Positions 21,135 to 32,305 are shown, counted from the first letter of the stretch. The stretch: DNA of 64,000 bases from Tethya wilhelma (GCA_964030475.1 CAXIPT010000002.1:144138-208137), one strand, 5' to 3'. Numbers and translations: made by a program. The notes: generated from the sequence alone by a model not told the origin.

Positions 21135-21344
21135 ACCTGTATATGCACACCACACTCTACACAATGCATACACACAAGAGTACTGGGAGTGCCCACAGAG
21201 AATTGGAAAAAGTTGGCAATCACAAATTGCAGGCTTTCAGCTGTCACAGTTGGCTCTAGCATCACTAAAATCAACTTCATAGGAAGCTGTACACATGTAC
21301 ACAAGGCTAACTTGCATTTTAATTAAACCATTACCATCATCTTG

Positions 21345-21520
21345 AACAACATTGGGTTGCAATCATTCATTAGTTATCTACAATCTTGATATGCTTCATA
21401 CATTTTGGGTTACAATCATTTTTATTGGTCATCTACCATCATCTTAATGCTGTATTTGGGTTACAATCACTTACAAGTCATGTCATTCATCTATACTATC
21501 ATCATAATGTTGTGTTTGCT
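21345..21520. repeat. Degenerate tandem repeat, ~55-bp unit, three copies
   Basis: TTGGGTTGCAATCATT, TTGGGTTACAATCATT and TTGGGTTACAATCACT introduce three successive units with CATCTAC/CATCAT-rich interiors. No coding potential. Confidence 0.7.
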
Positions 21521-21722
21521 ACGCCTTACTAGCAGTTCTAAGTCTGACTTGATATTTTAGTAGAGTAGTCCCTTATTTATTCGTATATAAAGTTTAAAGT
21601 TCAGGGCTAATATCTTTGCTTGCAAAATAGTCGCTAGTGCTGCCTTGACGTGATTTTGCGTCAACTGCAGTTTGAAACACCCACGTGGATGACGCGATTT
21701 AGCGTCAACCACAGGTAATCAG
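21521..21722. mobile_element. TTAA-type element, truncated, before S1
   Basis: Family motif ATTTTAGTAGAGTAGTCCCT at 21554 and terminus GGTAATCAG before TTAA (21723-21726). The same element end directly abuts the 5' side of every SAP/SWIM copy (45854, 47010 and 53946 on the other strand), so it was inserted before that unit was duplicated. Confidence 0.7.
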
Positions 21723-21837
21723 TTAAACGACCCTAACGTAAAACTAGAGGCATAGATCAACACGTTGCAAGTTGAAGCATTCAAATCCAACGTAGCGTTT
21801 TTGAGTTAGAAGTGACTGAAATTTGATAATCTATGGA

Positions 21838-22680
21838 ATGGCAGCAAAAGAAGTGAAGATAACACTAACTTCTTCTGATATACCTGAAGCTGACCTCCCC
21901 AAGCCTTTCGATAAGCACACTGTGTCTCAGCTACGTTGGTGGCTGTAGTGTAGAGGCATCAATGTGCCAAGGTCTTGGAGAAAGCAGCAAGTAATAGACA
22001 GGTACACATGCATTATTTATTGTAGAGTGTGTCTAGTTACATACATTACAAGTACGAGCTGTAGTTGTATACTTCTGTGTACCCTGCTTGTTTATAGAAT
22101 ACAGCAAGTCAAACATGATGTCATCCATGTGGTTGATGTGGATAGATCATATGTATACAAGAAATACATCTCTCTTGCTAAAGCTGGACAACAAGTTGCT
22201 AGACCAGGGCCACCATCTCCTCCTCATGGAAACTGGTCTCTAAAGCCACATGTAAAGACGTTGGTATTTATATTCCTCTTGTGACCTCAGGTAAACATTA
22301 AAATATCTCACTTCAGTTACGCTAATATTTGTTTACTTGCTGCATTTTTTCCCCTTCATTTTATATTCCTACTGTAAGTTTGGTATATACTTACCTTGCT
22401 GTACATTTGGGCCATTATGGTGACCAGGGTGTTTTTTAGGGCACTTGCGGGAGGATACAGTCATTGGGCTTCTGGGAGATTACAACAAATGGAAGTGAAT
22501 GTGTCGCACCCAGCTTAATGTCATGTTCGCTGTCAGATGAAGCCTTCTATGAAGCAGGGTTTGTACACTGTGTACATGCTTTGGGGAGAGAAGGAGAACT
22601 AGCAACCATTTGCTCAGCTACTTGTGAATGTACTGCAGGATATGTTCATCATTTTTTTTAATATATACATCACACACATG
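21838..22680 (+). pseudogene. SAP/SWIM protein gene fragment S1
   Basis: Exon 1 (21838-22001) encodes MAAKEVKITLTSSDIPEAD... and HTVSQLRWWL, a SAP-like DNA-binding helix pair, with an in-frame TAG at 21946 before CRGINVPRSWRKQQVIDR. Exon 2 (~22100-22291) encodes VKHDVIHVVDVD and AKAGQQVARPGPPSPP; a short deletion near 22227 shifts the frame. Exon 3 (~22437-22640) encodes ARGYTHWASGRLQQ-type sequence and CSATCECTAG, the CxC half of a SWIM zinc finger. The missing 3' exons would supply the CxH half. I recall SAP-SWIM proteins with YqaJ exonuclease domains in such genomes, but no YqaJ part is present here. Confidence 0.6.
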
Positions 22681-22879
22681 TACACTCTCTCTCACACACA
22701 ATCATTGAATTTAATCAAAATTTTGTGCTTACATGCATCTGGCCTATTGTCACACATGTTTGTTTACTAGTATTTCCTATGATGGGTAAATGAAACAAAA
22801 TACATGATTATTTTGAACTTTTCATGCACTTTGGTCATTTCTATGGGTGATCATTCTATTTAATACCCACCTGCTAACC

Positions 22880-23090
22880 TTACACTCAAGTTTATAAGTA
22901 CTTACTTGCTTTTGTCTTCTTCTTGAGATTTCTCTTGGCTTACTTCTTCTTTTGCAGTAATTGGAAGAAAATTTTAGCGAGACTTCTTTATAGGTAATTA
23001 CTTGCTTGTTGTCTTTATCTTGAGTAGCTTTTGGCTTTCTTCTTTCTTTGCAGGACTTGGAAAAAAATTTTAAGGAGTGCTTCATCAGTA
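22880..23090. repeat. Tandem pair of ~95-bp units downstream of S1
   Basis: Two related units read GTA(C/A)TTACTTGC...TTTGCAG...TTGGAA(G/A)AAAATTTTA. Each contains an acceptor-like TTTGCAG. The same pair recurs at 38920-39105 and reversed at 52590-52790. A minus-strand frame of 87 codons (Lys/Arg/Ser rich) crosses it in two copies; without homology I treat it as chance. Confidence 0.6.
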
Positions 23091-23238
23091 TTCAAATATT
23101 CTACTACAAACTAGTTTCACTACAATGTGCAACATAAATAATTATGACACAGAGTGTATATGGAGTGATTGTAGTACACCATAGCAACATATTCATTGAC
23201 ATTTTTTGCATAGTAACTGTATTGAGTGATCGGTTTAT

Positions 23239-25367
23239 CAGTGGCGTAGCCAAGCCCGGGGCACAGGCCCTGGCAACTTGAACCCTTTACACCCGGAAAT
23301 TACAGGATGTGGCCACGTGATGAATTACTAAATTAAAATTTATTTTTTGTACTAGTTGATTGATGTTTATTATACAGCTCTGGCTGCATACTTACTTCAC
23401 AAAAGACAAACTAATGCGTTAAAGTACTTATTTATTACCTGTATGACGGCCAATCCTAGCGTTGACATGGCTGATCCTGGAAAAATTTGCTCAAAAAAGT
23501 ATGTTTGTATAGGGCAGGTAACTGGAGACACTAATATTACCATAAACAGAACCAGTTCAGATTTAAGCGATACCTCTAACTTTGATTGTAACCATAAGTG
23601 CCCATGTAATTCTTTGCAAAGTAATACTGGAACAGCTCCTGCTGATATAGCTTCTGGGATCCATCAGGAACCTGTTCAACCAAAAATTAAATTTCCAAGC
23701 AGGACCCAGGGAAATAAGCAGCTCTCTTTTAACTATGATTGGTTTCACAGCTACAAATGGCTTTAATACTCAATAGAAAGGGATGCAGCATTTTGTTTCC
23801 CTTGTCGCTTCTTTGCAGTTGGTCAGGGACGTTCAGAAGAGGCCTTTACAACGGTTGGATTTCGTGACTGGAAGCATTCATTGGGTTCCCATGGTATTAT
23901 ATCATGCCATGATGTATGTAACACACAAATCAGCTATGCTTGCATGGAATGAATTCAAGCTAAATGCAAAACAGCATACATCAATTGCTAAAAGGTTAGA
24001 CACTACAAGAATGCAACAAGTCCAGAATAATCGTCATTACATTAGAACCCTAGCAGAAGTTATACTCCTGTGTAGTCAGCAAGATATTGCTCTTAGGGGA
24101 CATAGAGAGAGTAGCGAACAACTGAACCGGGGAAACTTTATCGAAATTCTTAAAGTGGTAGTGAATCATGATGACATTGTTCATCAGAAGATGAAGTATG
24201 GCCCAAGAAATGCTTCATATTTGTCATCCGAAATACAAAACACACTGATAAACATAATGGGTTGTATGGTAAGGGAGAATATCTGCTCTAACATCCAAAG
24301 AGCTGGATACTTTTCGTTAATGGCAGATGAAAGCAAGGATTGTAGTAAAAAAGAGCAGTTGGCTGTGGCTCTGAGATATGTTGATGTTGCTAATGCAAAT
24401 ATCCATGAGCACTTTCTAACATTTGTTGAGGCAACCAATTTAACAGCATCTGGTTTGACAAGGTTTCTCCTAGACACATTATCAAAGTACCATCTTGACA
24501 CAAGTATGATTGTTTCTCAAGGATACGATGGTGCGTCGGTAATGAGTGGAAGCTGTACTGGTGTACAAAGCTAATCAGAGACGTAGCACCAAATGCCATA
24601 TACATCCACTGTCGTGCCCATACTCTAAATTTGGCTTTGGTTGACTGTGTCAAATCTGTTGCTTATGCTGGGGAATTTTTCATTTTGCTTGAATTACTTT
24701 GTTTTCATGTCAGCTAGTAAGGCACATGTTATCTTCCTTGACAAACAACGAGAACTACATCCAGAAAAGCAGCCTCGCGAACTACAAAGACTCTGTGGGC
24801 TTGCCGCTACTCAGCTGTGGATGCTATGTGTTCCACGTATGATGCAATTTTTGCTACTTTAGATGAGATAGCTAGTGGTGGTGATCATGCAAAAGCTGTG
24901 GAAGCTAAAGGTATTTTGCATTCCTTCAAGTTTCTTTTATCACTCATAATTTCTTATCCTGCTCTAAAAGTTTGTCTGATGCACTGCAAAACCCTCAGCT
25001 TGATCTTTGTAGAGCTTGTGATTTAGTGTCAGCTACAATAGAGATGCTAAAGCAATTTAGATCTGATGAAGCATGGGAAAAGATCTTTACTTATGCCAAG
25101 TCTGTGGCTGCACATCACGAAGTTGAGGTTGCTCCTCGGCCTTTAAGACAGAGCCGACTTCCTAAGCGTTACAATGATGCTCTTGTAATGGAATCAACAG
25201 GATCTAGAGAAGCTCTAAGTACGAGTGAAGGCTTTAAAGTCAGCCTGTATTACCCTGTCCTTGATGCTTTTTTGTATGAACTACAGCGGCGTTTTAACAG
25301 TGAAAATCTGAACATCATGGTATCAATCCAGGCATGCATTCCGCTGTGTAAAGACTTTTTGAATTTG
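23239..25367 (+). pseudogene. hAT-family transposase with TTF zinc finger and DUF4371-like domain
   Basis: The left terminus CAGTGGCGTAGCCAAG (23239) resembles hAT/ZMYM-type ends. Likely coding start 23443 (MTANPSVDMADPGK). A TTF-type finger follows, with FNYDWFHSYKWL, then DAAFCFPCRFF and GFRDWKH across a stop and frameshift near 23765-23790. The DUF4371/RNase H-like region has SLMADESKDCSKKEQLAV (~24330) and SQGYDGASVMSG (~24530). A frameshift at 24571 precedes LIRDVAPNAIYIHCRAHTL (~24590); further shifts occur near 24690 and 24830. The sequence ends at an N (25368), so the C-terminal dimerisation domain and right terminus are absent. Confidence 0.82.
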
Positions 25368-25368
25368 N

Positions 25369-25547
25369 ACAATTGAGTTGGTGTGTGTAGCTAGCTACTA
25401 AGCTAGTAGTCTGGCAAGCCGTGGCCGGGCTGCTTAATAAGTCGTGTACTGAGCCTGCTTGATACTAAAGTGTAACACACATCTCAGTCATTTGCATGAT
25501 TTGGAGGCAGGAGCTGTATCATAAGATTTACTTGCCTTTCTATATGT
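25369..25547. mobile_element. Repeat R body fragment
   Basis: GAGTTGGTGTGTGTAGCTAG and the flanking AGCTAGTAGTCTGGCAAGCC match R body. It begins at the N at 25368 and runs into block D. Confidence 0.75.
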
Positions 25548-26814
25548 CATATCAAGACATTTGGCTCAAAAAAGGACATTCGAGCTGAATCTGCTAATTG
25601 TGCCTTTCTTTGATTCTCAAAGGTGGCAGGTACAAGAATTTGTCACCTTTTTCCTAGTCCTGAGCATGGTGATTTTAGTACTATTTCTCACCATGAACCA
25701 TTACTGAGCACTGGTATGGCACATCCAAATGATCTCAATCAGCCAGCTTAAATTACTCTATGTGGTAATTCTACAAGCATTACCTTGTACTTGAACATGC
25801 ATTTTTGCATATCATTATCTTAATGATGTTTTCTATGAATAGCAAAAGAATGTACACATATTTCAACAAAAGAAGTTTGATCCTAACACACTATGAACAC
25901 TAACTGAGTATGCTTACAACTCTACAGAAGTATAGCTACTTAAGGAATGGAACTAGTTGAAAACCAATGGATGTAACTGTGATCCACTGGTGATAGCTTG
26001 TGCATGCTTGGTTTCATGAATCTGTTACATAATGCATGATGGTACTAAAACCAGGTGGACAGGTCCAACCAACACACTCAGCTCACTATACACATCAAGA
26101 TAAACATACTGGTGTGTTTTTACCTAACAGTTCCAAACTATGTGGCCACAGGGGCTAGGAAGGTACTCCACATGTACCGAATTCAATATAAGCTATTAAC
26201 CATTACAAACTATGTACTCACAATCACTATATTATACTGGACTAAGAAAATAGTTAAAATCAGTGCGGACCACCAGGATTACATGAACAAGGCACAAGCA
26301 CAGCAAAGTTACATTGTAGTTTGTCTCCTGGCAGGCCACACTTAGTTACCATATATGGATCATTGTCAGTATTAATATGCTAGATTCACAAGCACAAATG
26401 TGAGTTGGGTAGTTGCTCCTACTTCACTGAAGTTCTTTTCAAGTAGCTGTCGAGTTATGAATACTCTTGCACATAATAATCAATAGTTTTAGGTCAATTA
26501 AGCATGCTGCTCTTAAAATCAGCCATTTGAAGGTTGGTAGAATAACTATACTGAAACCTTGGTATACATGCATACTTATGCATAGGTGCATTAGATCTGT
26601 ACATAAAATAGAGGGAGCCCTGACTACCATAATAATGTATAGAGAGTCTGTATATATCCATATATGTAAACATGAAAGCTTTGGGGTTAATAAAGGTCAC
26701 CTGTCATCATGACAAAGCTTCTCAATTGCTGTCAAGTTGTCTATAAAATAGTACAAATCATGGAATAACCCACATTAACTGGCTAAAGTCAACCATGGCA
26801 ACTGGATCATACAA
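25548..26814 (+). repeat. Duplicated block D, copy 2
   Basis: Nearly identical to 11610-12834. It ends in the start of the Tudor-like exon (ATGGCAACTGGATCATACAA), where the sequence switches abruptly to gene G at 26815. Confidence 0.9.
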
Positions 26815-27290
26815 ACATCGAAAGAAGGGAGAAGAGAGTTAATTTTGATGTTCTAGAAGAGTTTTATTTTTTCTGTACCAGTTAAATCTGCACTTGAGTT
26901 GTTGCGATGTTTTTCCCACATAAAAGTTAAAATCTGAGATACCAAGGCTCGATACGAAGGTGACATAACGACTCAGATTTTGATGTTGCTCAATGTTGAA
27001 AGTAGAAAATGTACGCCTTTTATCAATTGCATCCTGACCCTTCAATTCCAGTATGAGTAAATCAATTTGAACATCACTGACTCTTAAGAATAAATGGAGG
27101 TTGTCAATTACTACATTCTGAAGAGGGATCATATAGAAAAGTGGAGGATGACTCACGTTGTATTTATGTTTCCCCCGTTTAGATGCTGATGTTTTCATCG
27201 ATAATACGAGCTCCAGATGATACCTCCGTAACAGACCATTTCACGTCTGCATGGGTTATAACGTTCATCTTTTGGGCATTTACACCAAAT
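26815..27290 (-). pseudogene. Gene G, second minus-strand copy (truncated)
   Basis: It matches 19455-19935 closely (MIPLQNVVIDNLHLFLRVSD; SSLGISDFNFYVGKTSQQL). Here the codon that is TGA in the first copy is CGG (SKRGKHKYN), but a 4-base deletion just upstream shifts the frame. The two copies therefore carry different inactivating changes. The 3' half is missing from 26815 leftward. Confidence 0.75.
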
Positions 27291-27478
27291 ACAGGAGTAG
27301 GTACTTGTAGCAGAATCAATGCCTGTAAAAATAAAGAGCCAAATTGAGAGTGTTGATAAGTAGTAACTAAATTATGATTACATCATCAGCTGCTAATGAT
27401 CATCATTATTATGATTACATCATTATGACCAATCAGCTGTACTAGCTGTACCTGTGAATAGATATTCAGTAGCAAATG

Positions 27479-27830
27479 ATGGAGAAAAAAAACAACACAG
27501 AGACAAGTTCCAAGGGAGAAATGACTGTCACAGTACCACAGGTAACATGAAGAACAATATTAAAATGTAATTTCTAAACGCAAGATGCATAGGTAGGTTA
27601 ATAGCTGCAAAATGGAATAGTTTCAGGTGAAGTGAACTTGCCCATGCATGAATCAAAGAGACTTTGCTTAGCTTAGGTAATCAAACGAAGCTATAATTAT
27701 AGCATCACAAAATTTGTATCTATCAATCAGGAGAATCGTGTGATATTGCTGATTAGCCATGGAGAGTACAATAAAAGTAGCCCAACACAAGGACTAACAT
27801 CACTTGGACTGGAACAGGCTAAAAGCACAG
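27479..27830 (+). pseudogene. PGAM5-like phosphatase, truncated second copy
   Basis: Exon 1 (27479-27541) is as in the first copy plus one asparagine codon (MEKKNNTETSS). The intron ends at ATCAG and exon 2 opens uninterrupted (ENRVILLISHGEY, with Arg changed to Ser in the RHG motif). It is cut at 27830 by the neighbouring TA-flanked element. This copy supplies the empty site for the MITE at 20350. Confidence 0.7.
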
Positions 27831-28329
27831 CATTTGCAGCTAGCTATTTTGCAAATTTGAAGCGGCTAGGCGCTATAGTTTTGGTGATATGAGCTCAAAT
27901 ATACCGACCATTCATTCCAATTTTACTCGCTAAAATCGTGAGCGAATACGTTGCTAAGCGCGAGTACACTGTTGCAGAGAATTCATGCACAGCAGTTTAT
28001 CAGAGCTTAAAGCTAGTAGTGAGATTAACGATAGTTTAGTACTGCAGACAATATTAAGACTTTCAGCAAAGCAAGAGATCACAATGGATTACTCAGAACA
28101 CAAGTTACACAAAATGAACAAGAATGCACAGCTTAAATACTCAGCACAAAGGAAGCTTCTAGAACAACAAGAAAAAACAGTATTACCAGTAAATTGTTAT
28201 TGGCTACACACCTAAATACATACACAAAGTTCCCAAAAAAATTTACAACAAAACACACACAATTAGTTCTAAGCTGGATACATTACATAACAATAACATT
28301 CTGCAAAAGTGCACATTCAATACTCCTTC

Positions 28330-29114
28330 TCACTTTACAGGATGTTCGGTTAAGCCAAGCATTCTTCTCAGCTTTTCAAAATGTTCACCATTCAGTCCTT
28401 TGGTCATGATATCTGCGACCATATCACTTGTTTTACAATATTTCAGTTCAACACTCCCATTGCCAACATGTTCTCTGATGAAGTGGCAATGTGCTTTGAT
28501 CTGCCATGAAATTGTGGGTTTTTAGCCATACTGATTGTAGACTGATTGTCTTCATACACGAGCATAGATTTTGCTGACTCTCTTTTCAACCCTGCAAGTA
28601 GTTGTTGTAACCAAAGACTTTCTTGAACAGTACTGGCAAGAGCAATATACTCTGCCTCAGCAGTTGAAAGTGCCACACAGGCTTGCTTCTTGCTTTTCCA
28701 ACTTATGGCTGTTCCTCCAATTTGAAAAACATAGCCAGAGGTAGATTTGAGATCGTCCAAGTCACCACCCCAATCAGCATCTGAGAAACCAACACAGTTA
28801 GAGTTGTTTCGAGTGTACAGGAGTCCATGTGTAAGAGTTCCTTTCAGGTAGCGAAAGATGCGTTTGACTGCTACCCAATGCTGTTTAGATGGATTTGCAC
28901 ACAACTTAGCCACGTTGCTGACAGCATAAGTAATATCAGGTCTTGTGGCAATTGACAGATAAAGGAGACTTCCCACAGCTGACTGGTATAGTTGCTGATC
29001 GATGGGTGCATCGTCATCTCCTTTTTGTACTAGCTTGGTACTTGTGTCCACAGGAGTCTGAATGGGTTTACAGTCTTCCATACCATATCGTCGTAAAATA
29101 TCTTCAGTGTACAA
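28330..29114 (-). pseudogene. Copia pol 3' end: reverse transcriptase tail and RNase H
   Basis: The frame has LYQSAVGSLLYLSIATRPDI and VAVKRIFRYLKGTLTHGL, then the copia RNase H with GFSDADWGGDLDDLKSTSGY, SWKSKKQACVALSTAEAEY and YEDNQSTISMAKNP. A small deletion near 28495 shifts the frame after SKHIA. Conserved tail residues continue in another frame (CHFIREHVG) to a stop at 28330-28332, only nine bases from the LTR. The upstream catalytic reverse transcriptase, integrase and gag are missing. Confidence 0.92.
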
Positions 29115-29116
29115 CT

Positions 29117-29286
29117 TCCTATGGGCAAAATGAGGGACTCAACATGGAAAGAGAGTACTACATGCAGCCCACACAGGAATAATTCTTTACACACTCAAAC
29201 AGCTATTCCATCTTGTTTGCTTTCTTTTTTACGATTTGGCCATTCCTATGTCTCATTACATTTCCAATGTTTTTTTCACTTGTATT
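29117..29286. mobile_element. R hairpin fragment inside the copia remnant
   Basis: CTATGGGCAAAATGAGGGAC through TTTTTTCACTTGT gives the loop (variant with GTAGTACTCTCTTTCC) and one arm. It joins copia pol directly to the 5' LTR end, so the intervening copia sequence was lost during or after its arrival. Confidence 0.75.
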
Positions 29287-30751
29287 ACATAACAATTGTT
29301 CTAGAACATTCTGCAAAAGTGCACATTCAACATACACAAACTCCGTATACTATCCGTGTTACAAAAAATTTATGTTTGTGGTACAATTTTAGTGTAGTAT
29401 CAGAATACGCATGAAGTTTGTTGAAGCGCTAGTTAAAACTTACTTTGTGAGCCTTTTTAAATATACAGAAGACTTCCAGGAGGATTCACCAACGAGGTAA
29501 GTAAGTCTACTAAGTAGAATGAAAGCACCAAGGAGCATAACCCTTGGTGCGGGGTACATACTGATATATTATAGCAGTTTATTGTGTAGTCTAGTATTAT
29601 ATTGTTATTTCTGTATAATGTAGTTGGATGAGTGTGTATCAATAAGCAGGTCTGCAGCTATGCTATGGGACTCGCTCAGGCTCGCCCCTCATGCTTGCCC
29701 CAATATTTTAACAGGATGAATGGGTGTGGCCTCGAAGCTTAGCTCAGATTGGCTGAAAAGCCTCAGATTTCAGAAACTATAGGCTTTTGTTGCTTTGTAA
29801 AAGGACCTCAGGCCATTTCAGATCAGTAGCTAAGCTTCTACTGTCTATGCTATGAAGCTCGCTCAGGCTCGTCCCCCAAAATTATGGGTGTGGCCTCGCA
29901 GCTTAGCGCTCAAAGAGGCTGAAAAGCCTCTGATCTCAGGAACTACACGCTTTTGTTAAATTCTTTGTGTAATTTTTTTAGATAATCTCGATTATTTTAC
30001 CTTGGTATGCCGCTTTTGAAGACTGGAGCTGCCGTTCTTGAGATATAGTTGGAACACACACACACACACACACACAGACAAAACGACTACCATAACCCCT
30101 GCTGCGCATGTGCACCAAGGGTTAATAATGTAGCGGATGGGCTGTAACTAGAGTAACTAAGCTATAAATGGCACAGAAATAAGCGCCCAATATTAATGCA
30201 TGCATCTATAGCTATTCTAACTGTAGGAAACAGTTTAGCTAATGCTTATTGCACGTAATAAGAAGCGCTTAGCTTTCCTTCTTCCACAAATTTCATTGCA
30301 AATTTATTATACACAATGTACAATACATTCATTCATTATTATGCACAGATTAACAGCTCCTGGCATAGCTTAGCAATTCTGCAACACTGTGGGCCATTTT
30401 CTGATCATCTGGAAGAGATTTTTTTCTGCTAGGGCTATGCATATTTAATATGCAAGATTATAATGAGATGCACAGCAGCAGCTGCATCATGTACTTATCA
30501 GAATAATTTATCAATGAACATGGCAACGCATCCTGTGTACTAACGGGAGAGAAGCTAGCCATGGCTGACATAGCTGTATTGTAGCTGTAGCCCCACCCGT
30601 AAAATCACATTTGCAGCTCGCCAAGGTGTGCCCCTCCCTATTGTGCAAAAAAAAATATTTTGCGCGCGCGTCGCGAATTACACTACAATCACCGATTACT
30701 ACAAATAAAGTTTTACTACATCTGGTCGGTTTTCCAAAATTGGGTCACATA

Positions 30752-30924
30752 ATTATATTTGAATGTTTTTGTATTGCTTAACTATTTTTGAATAATTAGA
30801 TGTTCAGCTATATACGCTACAAAAAAGTTTTTAGTAAAATCAACCTAAAAAATACAGTTAAATTTCTTGCAACAGATTTAAATGTCGTTTTAATGGCATT
30901 TTAAAAGCAGTTATTTTAGAAAAG
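30752..30924. other. Short AT-rich spacer
   Basis: No gene or clear repeat between the end of E and a reversed R copy. Confidence 0.5.
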
Positions 30925-31858
30925 GAATGGCATGGATTGTCCATTAGCGCAATACAAATATTCACGCTAATAACTCTGCAAAAACTGAGCGCTTAGCACT
31001 AAAAGGCTTCTTAAGCTACTATTTAGCTCTTTCTCTTTCTAATGAGCCCAAAAAAATGGCCTAAAACCATCGCTAAAGTAACAAACACAAATATGCCAAA
31101 CCTCCAATTTTCTCCATCTTCTTCTTATTCTTCTTCTTTTTCTATCTTGGCTCAACTTTTCTCAGAGACTATTCACTTTTAGAAGCTGATTCTTAAACGA
31201 ACGAACTTGGTTTCAGTCGCTTTTGCCATCGGCTTTTAGTGCCTTTCATTGAGTAGCTAGATACAAGGCGAAAAACGCCTCCTCCATATGGCCGCCATTA
31301 ATTTCTACACTCATGCATAATTCATTAGCTTCTAGAAGATTCGAATTGACGACCCTTTCAACACACAAAAGTGAACGTTATTTGGAATTAAATGCACTGA
31401 AGTTGCCTGGAACTATTTTGTGATACCGGTACCTCGTTGCTCTTCTTAAGAGATGAATCAGGACTTTGATTATCATAACATATAGAAAGGCAAGTATATC
31501 TTATGATACAGCTCCTGCCTCCAAATGACTGAGATATGTTTCACTTCAGTATCAAGCAGGCTACACAACTTCCCAGCTCAGCAGCCCACTGCTGGCTCAG
31601 TGAAGCTAGCTACACACACCAACTCAAATGTAATTTGTAGAATTATGGAAAAATGAGAACGAACAAGTAAAAAAAACATTGGAAATGTAATNNNATGTTT
31701 TTGGGCTCATTAGAAAGAGAAAGAGCTAAATAGTAGCTTTAGAAGCCTTTTAGTGCTAAGCGCTCAGTTTTTGCAGAGTTATTCGCGTGAATATTTGTAT
31801 TGCGCTAATGGGCCATCCGTGCCATTCCTGTGTACCCAGTACTACCGTACTGGGAATT
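30925..31858. mobile_element. Repeat R, reversed then forward, joined at NNN
   Basis: 30925-31691 is a long reversed R copy running to the hairpin arm (ACATTGGAAATGTAAT). After NNN (31692-31694) the R body resumes in forward orientation to the usual terminus at 31858. The turn-around at the hairpin suggests a palindrome collapsed in assembly. Confidence 0.75.
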
Positions 31859-32299
31859 AGAAAAACAAAAAAAGGTGTAGCTACTAAAAATTAGAAATTT
31901 AATTTAGCGGATGACTTCATTTATTCCAAAAGAATTCAGCGTATAATCGGTTAAATCATGTGACATTTACTTTGAGCATCCGTAGAGCTCACGTGCACTT
32001 TGTTTATCGCGCTGCTGACCCAGTGACCAACAGCCTTTGGTACACTGGTCCCCCCTTTCGGGCCATGCCATATACAGGCATGTAGGCTGAGGTAAGTCTG
32101 TTTGATAGGAGTTGGAGGTGTACTAAGTGCCTTAGTGAGTTGTCTATGTGGCCTACTTATAGTAGATTCTTCTTCACTAGTGCCATTGACATTCCTTTGG
32201 AGTAGCCAATCCTCTTCAGCCCTCCTTCAAACAAGAGAGTGTCAAAGGGTAACTCATTCTGACATCTGGGTCTTTATGATTCCTTGAGTCCAGGCTCAG
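31859..32299. other. Intergenic, no supported gene
   Basis: GCGTATAATCGGTTAA near 31940 is the terminus signature of the TTAA element family, but its interior is not recognisable beside it. A 61-codon plus frame at 32102 has a hydrophobic start and no known relatives. Confidence 0.5.
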
Positions 32300-32305
32300 T
32301 TTAAT

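Larger units (their letters stand above)
20103..21325 (+). pseudogene. PGAM5-like histidine phosphatase gene, interrupted
   Basis: Exon 1 (20103-20162) encodes MEKKNTETSSKGEM... and ends at CAG|GTAAC. Exon 2 starts after CAG at 20343 with ENRVILLIRHGEY. Histidine phosphatase signatures are present: RHG with the phospho-acceptor histidine, LHRAKQTAEVIAES (family R..QTA), and the second catalytic histidine in ILICHGN (~21060). The C-terminal part resumes at LGVPTENWKKLAITNC and ends near 21325. PGAM5-type enzymes are Ser/Thr/His phosphatases, mitochondrial in animals. A 366-bp MITE (20350-20715) sits seven bases into exon 2 and breaks the frame. Past exon 2 the frame stays open through a (CA)n run, adding (HT)n; a conventional acceptor in the right phase is not visible. 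A truncated copy lies at 27479-27830. Confidence 0.7.
27970..29332 (-). mobile_element. Ty1/copia LTR retrotransposon remnant
   Basis: TACAC lies on both sides (27965-27969 and 29333-29337), the boundaries are TG...CA, and removing the insert restores a continuous copy of E. Pol reads on the minus strand, so 27970-28321 is its 3' LTR. The 5' LTR survives only as its end (about 29288-29332), where CATTCTGCAAAAGTGCACAT matches the 3' LTR. A purine-rich tract (GAGAAGGAG, minus strand) sits directly before the 3' LTR. Most of gag-pol has been deleted. Confidence 0.88.
27832..30751. mobile_element. TA-flanked element E, copy split by a copia insertion
   Basis: 27832-27969 and 29333-30751 match the complete copy at 59630-60699 in reverse; the left end is truncated. 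The right end carries ACATCTGGTCGGTTTTCCAA and finishes GGGTCACA. The interior holds a (CA)n run (30053-30076) and two similar GCTCGCTCAGGCTCG tracts (29670 and 29870). Non-coding. Confidence 0.8.

Noticed and set aside
22822..23085. 87-codon minus-strand Lys/Arg-rich frame, also seen at 38867
   Set aside because: It crosses the 95-bp tandem pair and opposes the SAP/SWIM gene; there is no domain and no splice context.
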